Assembly: GCA_964352665.1 (NCBI GenBank)
Contig: CAYGSJ010000006.1
Coordinates: 1 to 64,000 of the forward strand
From: UBA1672 sp964352665
GTDB taxonomy: Bacteria; Pseudomonadota; Alphaproteobacteria; Micavibrionales; Micavibrionaceae
DNA length: 64,000 nucleotides
Reading direction: 5' to 3'
How positions within the stretch are numbered: the first letter of the stretch is position 1; each line of letters opens with the position of its first letter. The notes under the pieces are model-generated. The model had not been told where the DNA came from and did no database searches. It saw only the letters and a list, made by a program, of their open reading frames with translations. Below, piece after piece: positions 50,819-59,119 of the stretch. The position numbers were made by a program, and so were the translations under genes.

Positions 50819-50837
50819 CGGTTTAATGTCTAAGGCT
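50819..50837. other. attR core: right junction of the integrative element
   Basis: CGGTTT-AATGTCT-AAGGCT. The first 15 bases repeat the end of ychF exactly, and the right half arm (AAGGCT) belongs to the host. Joining its left half with the right half of attL gives the perfect inverted repeat expected for attP. The stop codon of the next host gene starts at 50837-50839. Confidence 0.85.
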
Positions 50838-52567
50838 TAGGCTGCTGTACCTGGGGTTTTTAGCGTGAAGCCAGCGCTGCCCTCAACCAGTTCAAGTTCT
50901 GGCGTTTCACCGGGCTCTTGACCTGTTACTCCGGCAATATTATCGGCTACAAAATCATCTGATAAGTCTGAAGAGCCTCTAAAAGAAGCAACCAAAGGGC
51001 TGTCTGGGGTAGCTTGCGGATTTGCATTAAAGCTTAGAGGTTCGTCTAACTCAGGGAACTTATACCCATGTCGTCTTAGCACCTCTTCTACAGTTGGTAT
51101 TTCATCAGAGCTATGATCTGTATCAGGCTCTTTTTCCTCTGGTTGATCTGCTTTTTCTCCAGATGTTGCAAATCTTGATTTATCACCATCAACCGTGTAT
51201 TCGGCATATCGTGGTAGATAACCATCTTGTCTCAATTGCTCATACGGCGTCAGCTTTGTTGAGCCTGTAACGCCACGAAAAACTCTAAAATACGATGCAG
51301 GGGACTGATGTATTTCAGGCTTAAATGGTGGGTAATGGAGCGTATCATTAGCTGGTAAACTGTCCAGAAACGCTTGATCAATTGTTCCAAATCTCTGTGC
51401 AAACTGAGATGATTCATACTCTGACTGCTCTTGTTTTGTAGAGCCGCTACCCAGAAAGCCTTTTTCCACAATTAACAGATCTTCAAGATGTGGCATGTAC
51501 CTACCACTGTGTATGGCTTTGTTTACATCATTTTCCTCTATTCCTAGTTCAGCAGCTTTGCGCGCCAGAACTTCTGCAGCGAGTTTTCCAACTTCCTGCA
51601 GTGTGAAGCTTTCTTTTCTAGGATCAATACCAATATCTTTTGCTATTTCTTTAAGCATTGCCGCATTCGGATTTGCAGGAGAGTTCATGAACAAAGTTGC
51701 TGTGGGGACAGAGCTTTGATCTTTCAGCGCCGCATATGTCTGGGGGCTGAAGAAGCGGTCAGGCGCAGAATCATTGGTCCACTTTTTGTCCCATGGTGCA
51801 TCCATATTAGGCCTGATTGTCGCTACACCACTAGGTAGGGCGCCGTTTACCAATAGATCTGTTAAATACCCCAAAGAAAAAGTCTCACCAAGGAGGCGGC
51901 TTGTTCCGCCTGAGGCAAGTTTTCCTTCTTTTTGAAGTTCTATGATATGAATAATTTCAAAATTGAGGTTATCACTTTTGAGCCCCGCTTCCCCCATGCG
52001 TTTTTGAGCCAATGCTTTTAGAAATTCAACAGTTCTTCTATCAAGACTTTGAGGGGTGAAGTCGACACCAATATCCGGATTTTCGCTTTTAAGAACCTTT
52101 AAGCGCTCTTTAAGCGCATCTGCAGTGTTTATGTCTACTTCGCCATTTTCAGTGCTATCTACACCAAGAAAATCTTGGGCATAATTGATTACAGCCTGAG
52201 CTTGTTGATCTTTAGTAGCTGTTGCAGATCCGGGGCGTTCAAATAGAACTCTGTTTATTTCTAGAGGATTTCTTATTGCCGGAGGAAGATTGTCAAATTT
52301 TTGCCGTATGTCTTCCAAGCCAGTCGTAGCTTTAACCTTATCGTCATCCAGGACAAACTGGTAAACCACGTTTTCAAATCCTGCGTCGAATAACTCTGCG
52401 TTCTCATGTACTAGTTTTCCATCGTCATCAAGCCAGTCTTTGAGTTCAGGCAGCAAAGCAGGGAGCTTTTCATTCAGCTCTTTCTTGAAGGCGATTAAGG
52501 CCTTCTGTTCATCTTCAGTAAGGTCAAATAAGACAGCTGTACTAACTGTTGGGCTTATAGTAGCCAT
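50837..52567 (-). CDS. Large acidic cysteine-free protein of unknown function
   Basis: A 576-residue protein with no Cys and no signal peptide or membrane segment. It has an excess of Asp/Glu, and its C-terminal third is disordered-looking and Pro/Glu/Ser-rich (GEKADQPEEKEPDTDHSSDE), ending ELELVEGSAGFTLKTPGTAA. The N-terminal part is helical (EDEQKALIAFKKELNEKLP). The ATG at 52567 has GGGGTGA five bases upstream; a GTG two codons earlier is a weaker choice. It is host DNA, directly outside attR, and before insertion would have been convergent with ychF. Lack of Cys, acidity and an unstructured tail are seen in secreted or effector proteins (inference). No family recognised. Confidence 0.75.
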   Translation of the reverse strand: MATISPTVSTAVLFDLTEDEQKALIAFKKELNEKLPALLPELKDWLDDDGKLVHENAELFDAGFENVVYQFVLDDDKVKATTGLEDIRQKFDNLPPAIRNPLEINRVLFERPGSATATKDQQAQAVINYAQDFLGVDSTENGEVDINTADALKERLKVLKSENPDIGVDFTPQSLDRRTVEFLKALAQKRMGEAGLKSDNLNFEIIHIIELQKEGKLASGGTSRLLGETFSLGYLTDLLVNGALPSGVATIRPNMDAPWDKKWTNDSAPDRFFSPQTYAALKDQSSVPTATLFMNSPANPNAAMLKEIAKDIGIDPRKESFTLQEVGKLAAEVLARKAAELGIEENDVNKAIHSGRYMPHLEDLLIVEKGFLGSGSTKQEQSEYESSQFAQRFGTIDQAFLDSLPANDTLHYPPFKPEIHQSPASYFRVFRGVTGSTKLTPYEQLRQDGYLPRYAEYTVDGDKSRFATSGEKADQPEEKEPDTDHSSDEIPTVEEVLRRHGYKFPELDEPLSFNANPQATPDSPLVASFRGSSDLSDDFVADNIAGVTGQEPGETPELELVEGSAGFTLKTPGTAA

Positions 52568-52691
52568 GATCACCCCGAATAAACTGTAAATCCCGTTATT
52601 TTTATTATTTACCGAGAATTATACGTTTTTAAGCTTATTAAGTCAAATTAGAATGCTCTATAGGAACGAGGTGTAAGCTATTGTAATATTT

Positions 52692-53564
52692 TTACTTTCT
52701 TACCAGATATTCATAGGCGCTGCGTAATTTTTTAGTAATGGGGCCTACTGTGTAGTGATGGTCATCAATTTGCCCCACCGCTGTAACTTCCGCAGCGGTC
52801 CCTGTGACAAAAATCTCTGTAAAATCAGATAGTTCTTCGGTTTTTATGTGTCGCTCTTCCACCGGGATATCCATTTCTTTTGCCAATTCCATCACGGTCT
52901 GCCTTGTAATCCCGTTCAAAAAACAGTCGGGGATGGGGGTAATAAGTTGATTGTCTTTGACAGCAAAGAAGTTTGCTGCCGAAGCTTCGGCAACATATCC
53001 GCGATAATCAAGCATCAGGGCATCATCAAAGCCCTCATCCTCAACGGCGTGTTTTGACATTGTAGAGATCATGTACAGGCCCGCGGCCTTGCTTTGCGTA
53101 GGGGCTGTATCAGGCTGGGGTCTTTTCCAGTGTGCCGTCTTAAGAGATATGCCTTTATCCCTTTTTTCTGCATCAAAATAGGCTCCCCAAGCCCATGCGG
53201 CTACGGCTACGTGTGTTTTTGTTAATTTTGCAGACACCCCCATCTGTTCACCGCCGCGCCATGCTACCGGGCGGATATACGCGCTGGTTAAGTCATTTTT
53301 TTTACAAATTTCATATTTTATTTCTTCTAGTTCATCGACACTGTAGGGAATTTCCATGCCCAGAATATTGGCAGATTTATGCAGGCGTTCCGAATGCTCT
53401 CTGCTTTTAAAAATTTTTCCATCATACATTCTTTCGCCCTCAAAAACGGAACTGGCGTAATGCAATCCGTGACTCAAGACGTGGATTTTTGTGTCTTTCC
53501 AAGGCTTTATTTCTCCGTTAATCCAGATAAAGCCCTCCCTTTGGTCGAATGGTAACGCTGACAT
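52692..53564 (-). CDS. ilvE: Branched-chain amino acid aminotransferase
   Basis: A 290-residue fold-type IV PLP aminotransferase for Val, Leu and Ile. It opens FDQREGFIWINGEIKPW, has HGLHYASSVFEGERMYDGKIF (in parts HGLHYASSVFEGE), RPVAWRGGEQMGVS, the PLP-Lys region QSKAAGLYMIS and VTGTAAEVTAVGQID. Typical length. It is divergent from the response regulator gene at 53689; the ilvE next to OmpR-type regulator arrangement occurs in other alphaproteobacteria. Confidence 0.94.
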   Translation of the reverse strand: MSALPFDQREGFIWINGEIKPWKDTKIHVLSHGLHYASSVFEGERMYDGKIFKSREHSERLHKSANILGMEIPYSVDELEEIKYEICKKNDLTSAYIRPVAWRGGEQMGVSAKLTKTHVAVAAWAWGAYFDAEKRDKGISLKTAHWKRPQPDTAPTQSKAAGLYMISTMSKHAVEDEGFDDALMLDYRGYVAEASAANFFAVKDNQLITPIPDCFLNGITRQTVMELAKEMDIPVEERHIKTEELSDFTEIFVTGTAAEVTAVGQIDDHHYTVGPITKKLRSAYEYLVRK

Positions 53565-53688
53565 TTTATATTTCCCTAGAGCAATGTTTGCTGTTTTTTC
53601 TCTATTTATAGAGGCTTATCCTTGATAAGATGTCGCCACAAAGCAAGATATATTTAAAAAACAATCATTTCTAGAAGAAATTAAGTAA

Positions 53689-54402
53689 ATGGAAGGCACA
53701 GTTAACAAAAAATATGTTTCCAGGTATCACGTTCTCGTCATTGATGACGATGAGCGTATTCGTACTTTGGTTTCTCGCTTTTTATTTGAACATGGTTTCG
53801 TGGTGTTGACAGCAGAAAATGCAATGGAAGCGGTTGAAATAATGGATCGTTTTGTCTTTGACGTCTTGGTTGTCGATGTCATGATGCCTCAGGTAACGGG
53901 TACCGAATTCGTTCGGGATTTAAGAGCGAAAAAGTACGATATTCCGGTTTTGATGTTAACGGCTCTAGGAGAAGCAGAAGACAGAATTTCGGGTCTGCAA
54001 GCAGGGGCTGATGACTATTTATCAAAGCCATTTGAGCCGGTTGAATTGGTTTTGAGGCTTAAATCTATCCTTAAAAGAACATCAAAAGAAAAAAGTGATG
54101 ACGTTTTATACCAGATTGGCGAATGGGTTTTTGACCCTAAACATGATGAACTCAATAATGGAGGAAATATAACCCATTTAACATCCATGGAGGCGAATCT
54201 GCTAAGGGTTCTGGCAGAATCAGAAGGTCAGGTTCTAAGTCGTCTAGAATTAGCAAGAGTATCCGGCATCGAGTCTGGAGAGCGGGCAATCGATGTGCAG
54301 GTGACGCGCCTTCGCCGCAAGATAGAGGTAAATAGTAAAGTTCCCAGATATATTCAGACCGTGCGTGGCAAGGGCTATATGTTGCGCGCCGAGAGAGTGT
54401 AA
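53689..54402 (+). CDS. OmpR-family response regulator
   Basis: A 237-residue two-component regulator. The receiver domain has acidic pocket DDD (residues 19-21), phospho-acceptor D63 in VLVVDVMMP, the Thr of MLTALGEAEDRI and Lys in YLSKPFEP. The winged-helix DNA-binding domain covers about 140-235, with RAIDVQVTRLRRKIE and RGKGYMLRAE. The cognate kinase starts two bases after its stop. The type resembles PetR/OmpR-like alphaproteobacterial regulators, but the target genes are not evident. Confidence 0.94.
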   Translation: MEGTVNKKYVSRYHVLVIDDDERIRTLVSRFLFEHGFVVLTAENAMEAVEIMDRFVFDVLVVDVMMPQVTGTEFVRDLRAKKYDIPVLMLTALGEAEDRISGLQAGADDYLSKPFEPVELVLRLKSILKRTSKEKSDDVLYQIGEWVFDPKHDELNNGGNITHLTSMEANLLRVLAESEGQVLSRLELARVSGIESGERAIDVQVTRLRRKIEVNSKVPRYIQTVRGKGYMLRAERV

Positions 54403-54404
54403 AA

Positions 54405-55781
54405 ATGCAACAAGATTTGTATCAGGCGCAGCAAATGCACAAAAAATACAATTGGATTAAGAGATTTTTGCCAAGCACTATTTTGGGGCGATCTTTGCTC
54501 ATTTTGGTGTTGCCCGTCTTTCTGATTCAGGCGCTATCAATGTTTATATTCTTTGATCGGCATTGGAGTAGAATGACATCAAGGCTTGCTTATGCATTGG
54601 CTGGTGAAATTGCAATTATTGCAGATCATTTTGAAGACGATGATAGTGCAAAAGCGCAAAAAATTTTAGATTTATCAGAAACCTATCTCGATCTCTTGAT
54701 AACATTTGATGAGGGGGAGGCCCTGAGTAATCAAAAGGACAAATCCTGGGGTTATTTGGTGGGTTTAGAAACAATGGTTAAGAAAACATTGGTGCGTGAA
54801 CTATCAAATGTTCTGGCCTATCCTTTTCAAGTGGATGCGGATTTTCAAGAAAAGTGGATTGAGGTGAGGGTCCAATTACCAAGCGGCATATTGAACATCT
54901 CCCTACCGCAGAGAAGACTGTTTTCTTCAACAACCTATATTTTTCTTTTATGGGTTTTTTCAATTTCTACAATCCTGCTCATCATATCGGTTCTTTTTAT
55001 GCGAAACCAGGTGCGGCCCATACGAAGGCTTGCTTATGCTGCGGAACAGTTTGGAAAGGGAAGGGATGTTGAGAGCTTCAAGATTGAGGGAGCTAGAGAA
55101 GTCAGGCAGGCTGGGCAAGCATTTCTGGACATGAAAGTAAGGATTCAGCGCCAAATAACGCAAAGAACAGATATGCTTGCCAGCGTATCCCACGATTTAA
55201 GAACACCTCTGACCAGACTTAAATTGCAAGTTGCCATGATGGGGGACAGTCCTGATATCTATGATATGAAAAATGATATCCATGATATGGAAAGAATGAT
55301 TGAGGGGTATTTGAATTTTGTGCGTGGAGAGGGTAATGAAGTATCGGTTTTGAGTGATATCCCTAGTATGCTGCGTGACATAACCATATCAACAAAAAGG
55401 CAAGGATGCGATGTCGAACTTAATCTGAATGAGATTGAAGTTTCCGCATTGTTGCGTCCTATTGCCTTTAAGCGATGTCTTAACAATCTGGTGAGTAACG
55501 CAGCAAAATATTCAGACTTTATATGGATAACTTTGCGGCAGCCAAAGCAAGATGAGATTGAGATCATAATAGAAGATAATGGTCCGGGAATTGATAAAAG
55601 CCACTATGAAGAGGTTTTTAAGCCGTTTTATCGAATTGATGGATCTAGAAATGTTAACACTGGTGGTGTAGGTCTTGGATTGCCAATATCCAGAGATATT
55701 GTTCATGCCCATGGGGGGGAAATATGGCTGGACAAAAGTGTGCATGGGGGATTGGCGATTTATATACGTTTGCCTATATAA
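54405..55781 (+). CDS. EnvZ-like sensor histidine kinase
   Basis: A 458-residue membrane kinase. Membrane helices lie at about residues 30-50 and 178-200 with a periplasmic sensor between them. A HAMP domain follows (RPIRRLAYAAEQFGKGRDVE), then HisKA with H263 in ASVSHDLRTPLTRLKLQ, and an HATPase_c with NLVSNAAKYS (N box), EDNGPGI (G1) and GGVGLGLPIS (G2). It starts two bases after the response regulator and is clearly its partner. Confidence 0.93.
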   Translation: MQQDLYQAQQMHKKYNWIKRFLPSTILGRSLLILVLPVFLIQALSMFIFFDRHWSRMTSRLAYALAGEIAIIADHFEDDDSAKAQKILDLSETYLDLLITFDEGEALSNQKDKSWGYLVGLETMVKKTLVRELSNVLAYPFQVDADFQEKWIEVRVQLPSGILNISLPQRRLFSSTTYIFLLWVFSISTILLIISVLFMRNQVRPIRRLAYAAEQFGKGRDVESFKIEGAREVRQAGQAFLDMKVRIQRQITQRTDMLASVSHDLRTPLTRLKLQVAMMGDSPDIYDMKNDIHDMERMIEGYLNFVRGEGNEVSVLSDIPSMLRDITISTKRQGCDVELNLNEIEVSALLRPIAFKRCLNNLVSNAAKYSDFIWITLRQPKQDEIEIIIEDNGPGIDKSHYEEVFKPFYRIDGSRNVNTGGVGLGLPISRDIVHAHGGEIWLDKSVHGGLAIYIRLPI

Positions 55782-55846
55782 AAACTTTGTTTTTTCTTTA
55801 AATTTAATCAACTTAAGCGTGATGTGCATGCTGAGATGATGTAGAC

Positions 55847-55858
55847 TGTATCGTACAA
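55847..55858. promoter_or_regulatory. TGTATCGTACAA motif upstream of the PAS kinase
   Basis: The exact reverse complement of TTGTACGATACA found upstream of lgt, 31 bases before the kinase start codon. Confidence 0.4.
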
Positions 55859-55888
55859 ATTGGTTTTAAAAGATTTTTAGAGTGTTTT

Positions 55889-58450
55889 ATGGACAAGGGG
55901 GTTAAAAAAGGGGCTGAAAAAAAGCCTGTTAAGAGCGGAAAAACGCTGCTTCTTACCTCTGGTTTAGCACAGGCTATGGTGCTTATGAACGGTATTATTA
56001 TTACCGTGACGGCTTTCTTCGTTCTTAGTTATTACATCCAGGATATGTCAGTTGAGCAGTATAAGCGCACATCCAATGATGCTGGAAGGGTGTTGGTAGA
56101 AAGCATATCAAGTATTGAAAATACTATGAGGCTTATCTCAAGCATTGTATTGCTTTCCAATACAAAAGACAAAGATGCTCTTGTTCTACAAATCAGGGGT
56201 AATGTTCCAGGCTTGAGTCGATTTGACCAAATCATATGGCTGTATGAGCAAGCTCCTGGAAATTGGCAGTATAAAACTATTTCTGAGAGTACAAATCGCA
56301 GTAAGGACAATAATTCATTTTATCGCCTTAGCCCAAATCAAAAACTTATAAAGCACCTTATTTCTGCACGTATTTTTTCCAGCGAAGAGTTGCAGACTGT
56401 TTCAGATTACGAAGGCATGGATTATTATCAGGAAAGCGAAAGCCCTCAAACTATGACGCGATCATTTGCTTTTATAAAGGCAAATCAGGCGAATAATTCT
56501 AGGCGCGGTATCATTATTGGAGTAAGCCGTCCAGCACTTCTATTCGACCAAAGTACGATTTTGGAGAATAATTCTGTGTCACGATTAACAATCCGGGATA
56601 CGATTTCAGGCCAGCGGATTTATCATATGGACCGTAGTGTAAACAAAAAGCAGATTGAATATGAACTGAAACAAAATTATGACTTCTCTGTTGGAAACAG
56701 CAAATGGCAGGTTGTTTTAGAATTTACTAAAGATAGCAATGTTCTGCTTTTGCAAAAGCTACCCTATCTCATCTTATTTTTTGGTGTAATTTTAACCGCT
56801 GTAGGCACATTATTTATTCGCAATAACCACAGGCAATCGCAGAAACTTGCCTCTATGAACTATGCGCTTGAACAGAAGAACTACGAATTGCAGTCGGAAA
56901 TTGGTGAAAGGGAGCGTTTGAATGATGCTCTCGCCGTAGCTGAAAAAGATAATAGGGATATCATTGATTCAGTAAGTGATGTCATTTTTGAAATGGACCC
57001 TGAGGGGAACGTATTATTTCTGAGCGCATCCTGGTTTAAAATCACCGGATTTGAGGTGGAGCGCTCAAAGGGCAGTAATTTGTTTTCCATGTTTTATCCC
57101 GAAGATCAGGAAAAGCAGCGCAACGACTATGAGGCATTCATCAACGGGCAAAAACAAGCATATCATTCGTTTACACGGCTGAGAATTTCTGACGGTACAT
57201 TCAGGGCGATTGAAATTTCTATTTCTATGATCAGACGTGATAAAAATGAAAATCTGCGTGTTGTTGGCACAATTACCGATGTTGAAGAAAGGCGTAGGGC
57301 GGAGCGGGCTCTTGCAGAGGCAGAGAAGAAATATCGTACCATTGTTGAAAATGCTGCGGGTGGTTTGTACCAATTGACCCCGGAAGGGATATATTTAAGT
57401 GCAAACCCTGCCATGGCAAGGATTTTGGGCTATGACAGTCAGGCTGATATGTTGAGGCTTATAAAAAATGCCCACGGTTATGTTTATCCGGACCCAAAGG
57501 AGCGTAAACTTTTTATGGATGCGCTAAAAGCCCAAGACCAGATTTTTGGTTATGAAACACAGGTCGCGACAAAAGACGGTGATAAGATATGGGTGCGTGA
57601 AAATGTTCGTCTTGTAAGGGATGAGCAAGACAATGTTCTTTATTACGAAGGGTCTATGGAGGATATCACACAAAGAAAAGAAGCCGATATCGCTTTGTTG
57701 GAAGCTAAGATGCAATCTGATATGGCAAGCCGCGCAAAGACCGAATTCATTGCCAATATGAGTCATGAGCTTAGAACCCCCCTTAATGCAATTATCGGAT
57801 TCTCAGATATTATGAAAAATGAGGTTATGGGGCCGTTGGGGCAGGATATGTATAAAGAATATGTTTCAGATATCCATAAAAGTGGGCAAAATCTTCTTAA
57901 AATAATAAACGAGATATTAGACATTTCAAAAATAGAAGCAGGAAACCGTGAATTAAACGAGAGTGAGTTTCATCTTTCAGATGTATTACAATCTTGTCTG
58001 GAACTCTATACAGGCCGCCTGAAGGAAAAAAATCTTGTTTTAGTGAATGAAGCAAAAGACTTGCCGCCAATTATTGCCGAACAGCTTTCGATAAAGCAGG
58101 TTATAAGTAATATCTATAACAATGCCATAAAATACACGCCAACGAATGGCCGGATAACACTTGTTTCAAATTATGATGCTGATGGGGCTTTTAGACTTTC
58201 TATCACCGATACAGGGATAGGTATGGGCACAAGAGAAATCCGTAAGGCTCTATCGCCGTTTGGGCAAATCGATAATGCGCTGGATCGTTCAGACTCTGGT
58301 GTGGGTTTAGGATTACCTCTAGCGCAGGCAATTATGGGCATTCATGGTGGAAAAATTGAAATTTTATCAGAAAAATCAATAGGAACCACGGTTACTTTGA
58401 TATTCCCTAAGGAGCGAGTGGTTCAGAAAAACCAGAAAGCCAATACCTAG
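55889..58450 (+). CDS. Membrane-bound double-PAS sensor histidine kinase
   Basis: An 853-residue hybrid-free kinase. It has an N-terminal cytoplasmic Lys-rich start and membrane helix at about 27-50, then a periplasmic sensor domain of about 240 residues. A second helix follows (LILFFGVILTAVGTLFI, about 293-310) and a short coiled coil. Two PAS/PAC modules come next (ISDSVSDVIFEMDPEGNVLF and VENAAGGLYQLTPEGIYLS regions). The HisKA has H626 in NMSHELRTPLNAIIGFS, and the HATPase_c has the N box ISNIYNNAIKYTP and GVGLGLPLAQAI. No receiver domain or response regulator is adjacent; it could signal to the regulator upstream or to another one. The HisKA resembles DivJ/PleC-type kinases. Confidence 0.9.
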   Translation: MDKGVKKGAEKKPVKSGKTLLLTSGLAQAMVLMNGIIITVTAFFVLSYYIQDMSVEQYKRTSNDAGRVLVESISSIENTMRLISSIVLLSNTKDKDALVLQIRGNVPGLSRFDQIIWLYEQAPGNWQYKTISESTNRSKDNNSFYRLSPNQKLIKHLISARIFSSEELQTVSDYEGMDYYQESESPQTMTRSFAFIKANQANNSRRGIIIGVSRPALLFDQSTILENNSVSRLTIRDTISGQRIYHMDRSVNKKQIEYELKQNYDFSVGNSKWQVVLEFTKDSNVLLLQKLPYLILFFGVILTAVGTLFIRNNHRQSQKLASMNYALEQKNYELQSEIGERERLNDALAVAEKDNRDIIDSVSDVIFEMDPEGNVLFLSASWFKITGFEVERSKGSNLFSMFYPEDQEKQRNDYEAFINGQKQAYHSFTRLRISDGTFRAIEISISMIRRDKNENLRVVGTITDVEERRRAERALAEAEKKYRTIVENAAGGLYQLTPEGIYLSANPAMARILGYDSQADMLRLIKNAHGYVYPDPKERKLFMDALKAQDQIFGYETQVATKDGDKIWVRENVRLVRDEQDNVLYYEGSMEDITQRKEADIALLEAKMQSDMASRAKTEFIANMSHELRTPLNAIIGFSDIMKNEVMGPLGQDMYKEYVSDIHKSGQNLLKIINEILDISKIEAGNRELNESEFHLSDVLQSCLELYTGRLKEKNLVLVNEAKDLPPIIAEQLSIKQVISNIYNNAIKYTPTNGRITLVSNYDADGAFRLSITDTGIGMGTREIRKALSPFGQIDNALDRSDSGVGLGLPLAQAIMGIHGGKIEILSEKSIGTTVTLIFPKERVVQKNQKANT

Positions 58451-59079
58451 AAATTTTCTTCAACTGTATTATCATCGGGGTTTCCTAAAATCTGGTTGGA
58501 GAGCTCGTAAGAAAACCCTGCCCTTGCCATCATGCCCAATGACTTTTTGTAATCTTTTGGCCGTCCGTTGCTAAATGGTCCTATCCTTTTTCTTTTTGCA
58601 AACCGCAGTGCGGCCTCTTTTTCTGCTTCTTCTGGGTTTTCATCAGAAAATCGTGTATCAACCTCATTAAGTGATGATAGTGTTAGGTCTCTTGCTATTC
58701 CTTTCTTTGCCATGCGCGCAAGGATAGCGTTTTTAGAAAAACCCTTTTTTCTAAGAGAGTTAATGACATTTTCAGAGAAAACTTTGTCATTGAGCAGTTC
58801 GGCCTTCTCAAAGCGATCAGCGAGTTCATGAACCATGCTTATGCAATCATTGTAATCTTGGTCTTTATGATATGCGCAAGATCTCATGACTTTACGTGAC
58901 ATTACAAAAATAAAGTGCTTTTTGCTGGCGGCAAATCGTTCCAGATAATACAGGCCGGAATTATGAAGATAGGTTTTGGTGATCTTCTTAGGAGGTCGTT
59001 TTTGCGCCGAATAGGATTTATTTTGGCTGCGCTTATTTTGGTCCTTGATCTTTGCTTGATCTGATTTATGGTGTGTCAT
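58447..59079 (-). CDS. recX: RecX-family regulatory protein
   Basis: A 210-residue protein of the RecX family, which binds and tunes RecA filaments. Tandem three-helix repeats are seen: SGLYYLERFAASKKHFIFVMSRKV (in parts YYLERFAASKKHF), a repeat with INSLRKKGFSKNAILARMAKKGI, and a degenerate third with FSNGRPKDYKKSLGMMARAGFSY. The N-terminal 40 residues are Lys/Gln-rich and disordered. I chose the ATG at 59079, with GGAG at seven bases. It overlaps the kinase stop by four bases. recA is not in the window. The level of identity to characterised RecX proteins is low in the last third. Confidence 0.82.
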   Translation of the reverse strand: MTHHKSDQAKIKDQNKRSQNKSYSAQKRPPKKITKTYLHNSGLYYLERFAASKKHFIFVMSRKVMRSCAYHKDQDYNDCISMVHELADRFEKAELLNDKVFSENVINSLRKKGFSKNAILARMAKKGIARDLTLSSLNEVDTRFSDENPEEAEKEAALRFAKRKRIGPFSNGRPKDYKKSLGMMARAGFSYELSNQILGNPDDNTVEENF

Positions 59080-59119
59080 ACTTAAACTCCAATAACACAA
59101 TAGTTTTGCAGATTTCATT

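Larger units (their letters stand above)
44569..50833. mobile_element. 6.3-kb integrative element in the 3' end of ychF (P4/satellite-like)
   Basis: Bounded by a 15-base direct repeat (44554-44568 and 50819-50833). A tyrosine integrase gene lies just inside the left end and reads inward. Candidate integrase arm sites lie inside both ends. Genes in order: integrase, unknown 212 aa, AlpA-type regulator, unknown 101 aa, DUF3987 protein, then on the minus strand a 70-aa membrane protein and a 91-aa protein, and finally an unknown 115-aa gene. The set int-AlpA-DUF3987 is familiar from P4-like and PICI-like satellites. No capsid, portal, conjugation or known defence gene is seen. Whether it is active is not known; the integrase is intact. 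Confidence 0.85.

Noticed and set aside
44569..50833. Reading the element as a complete prophage or conjugative element
   Set aside because: It has no capsid, tail, portal, relaxase or secretion genes and is only 6.3 kb; a satellite-like element fits better.
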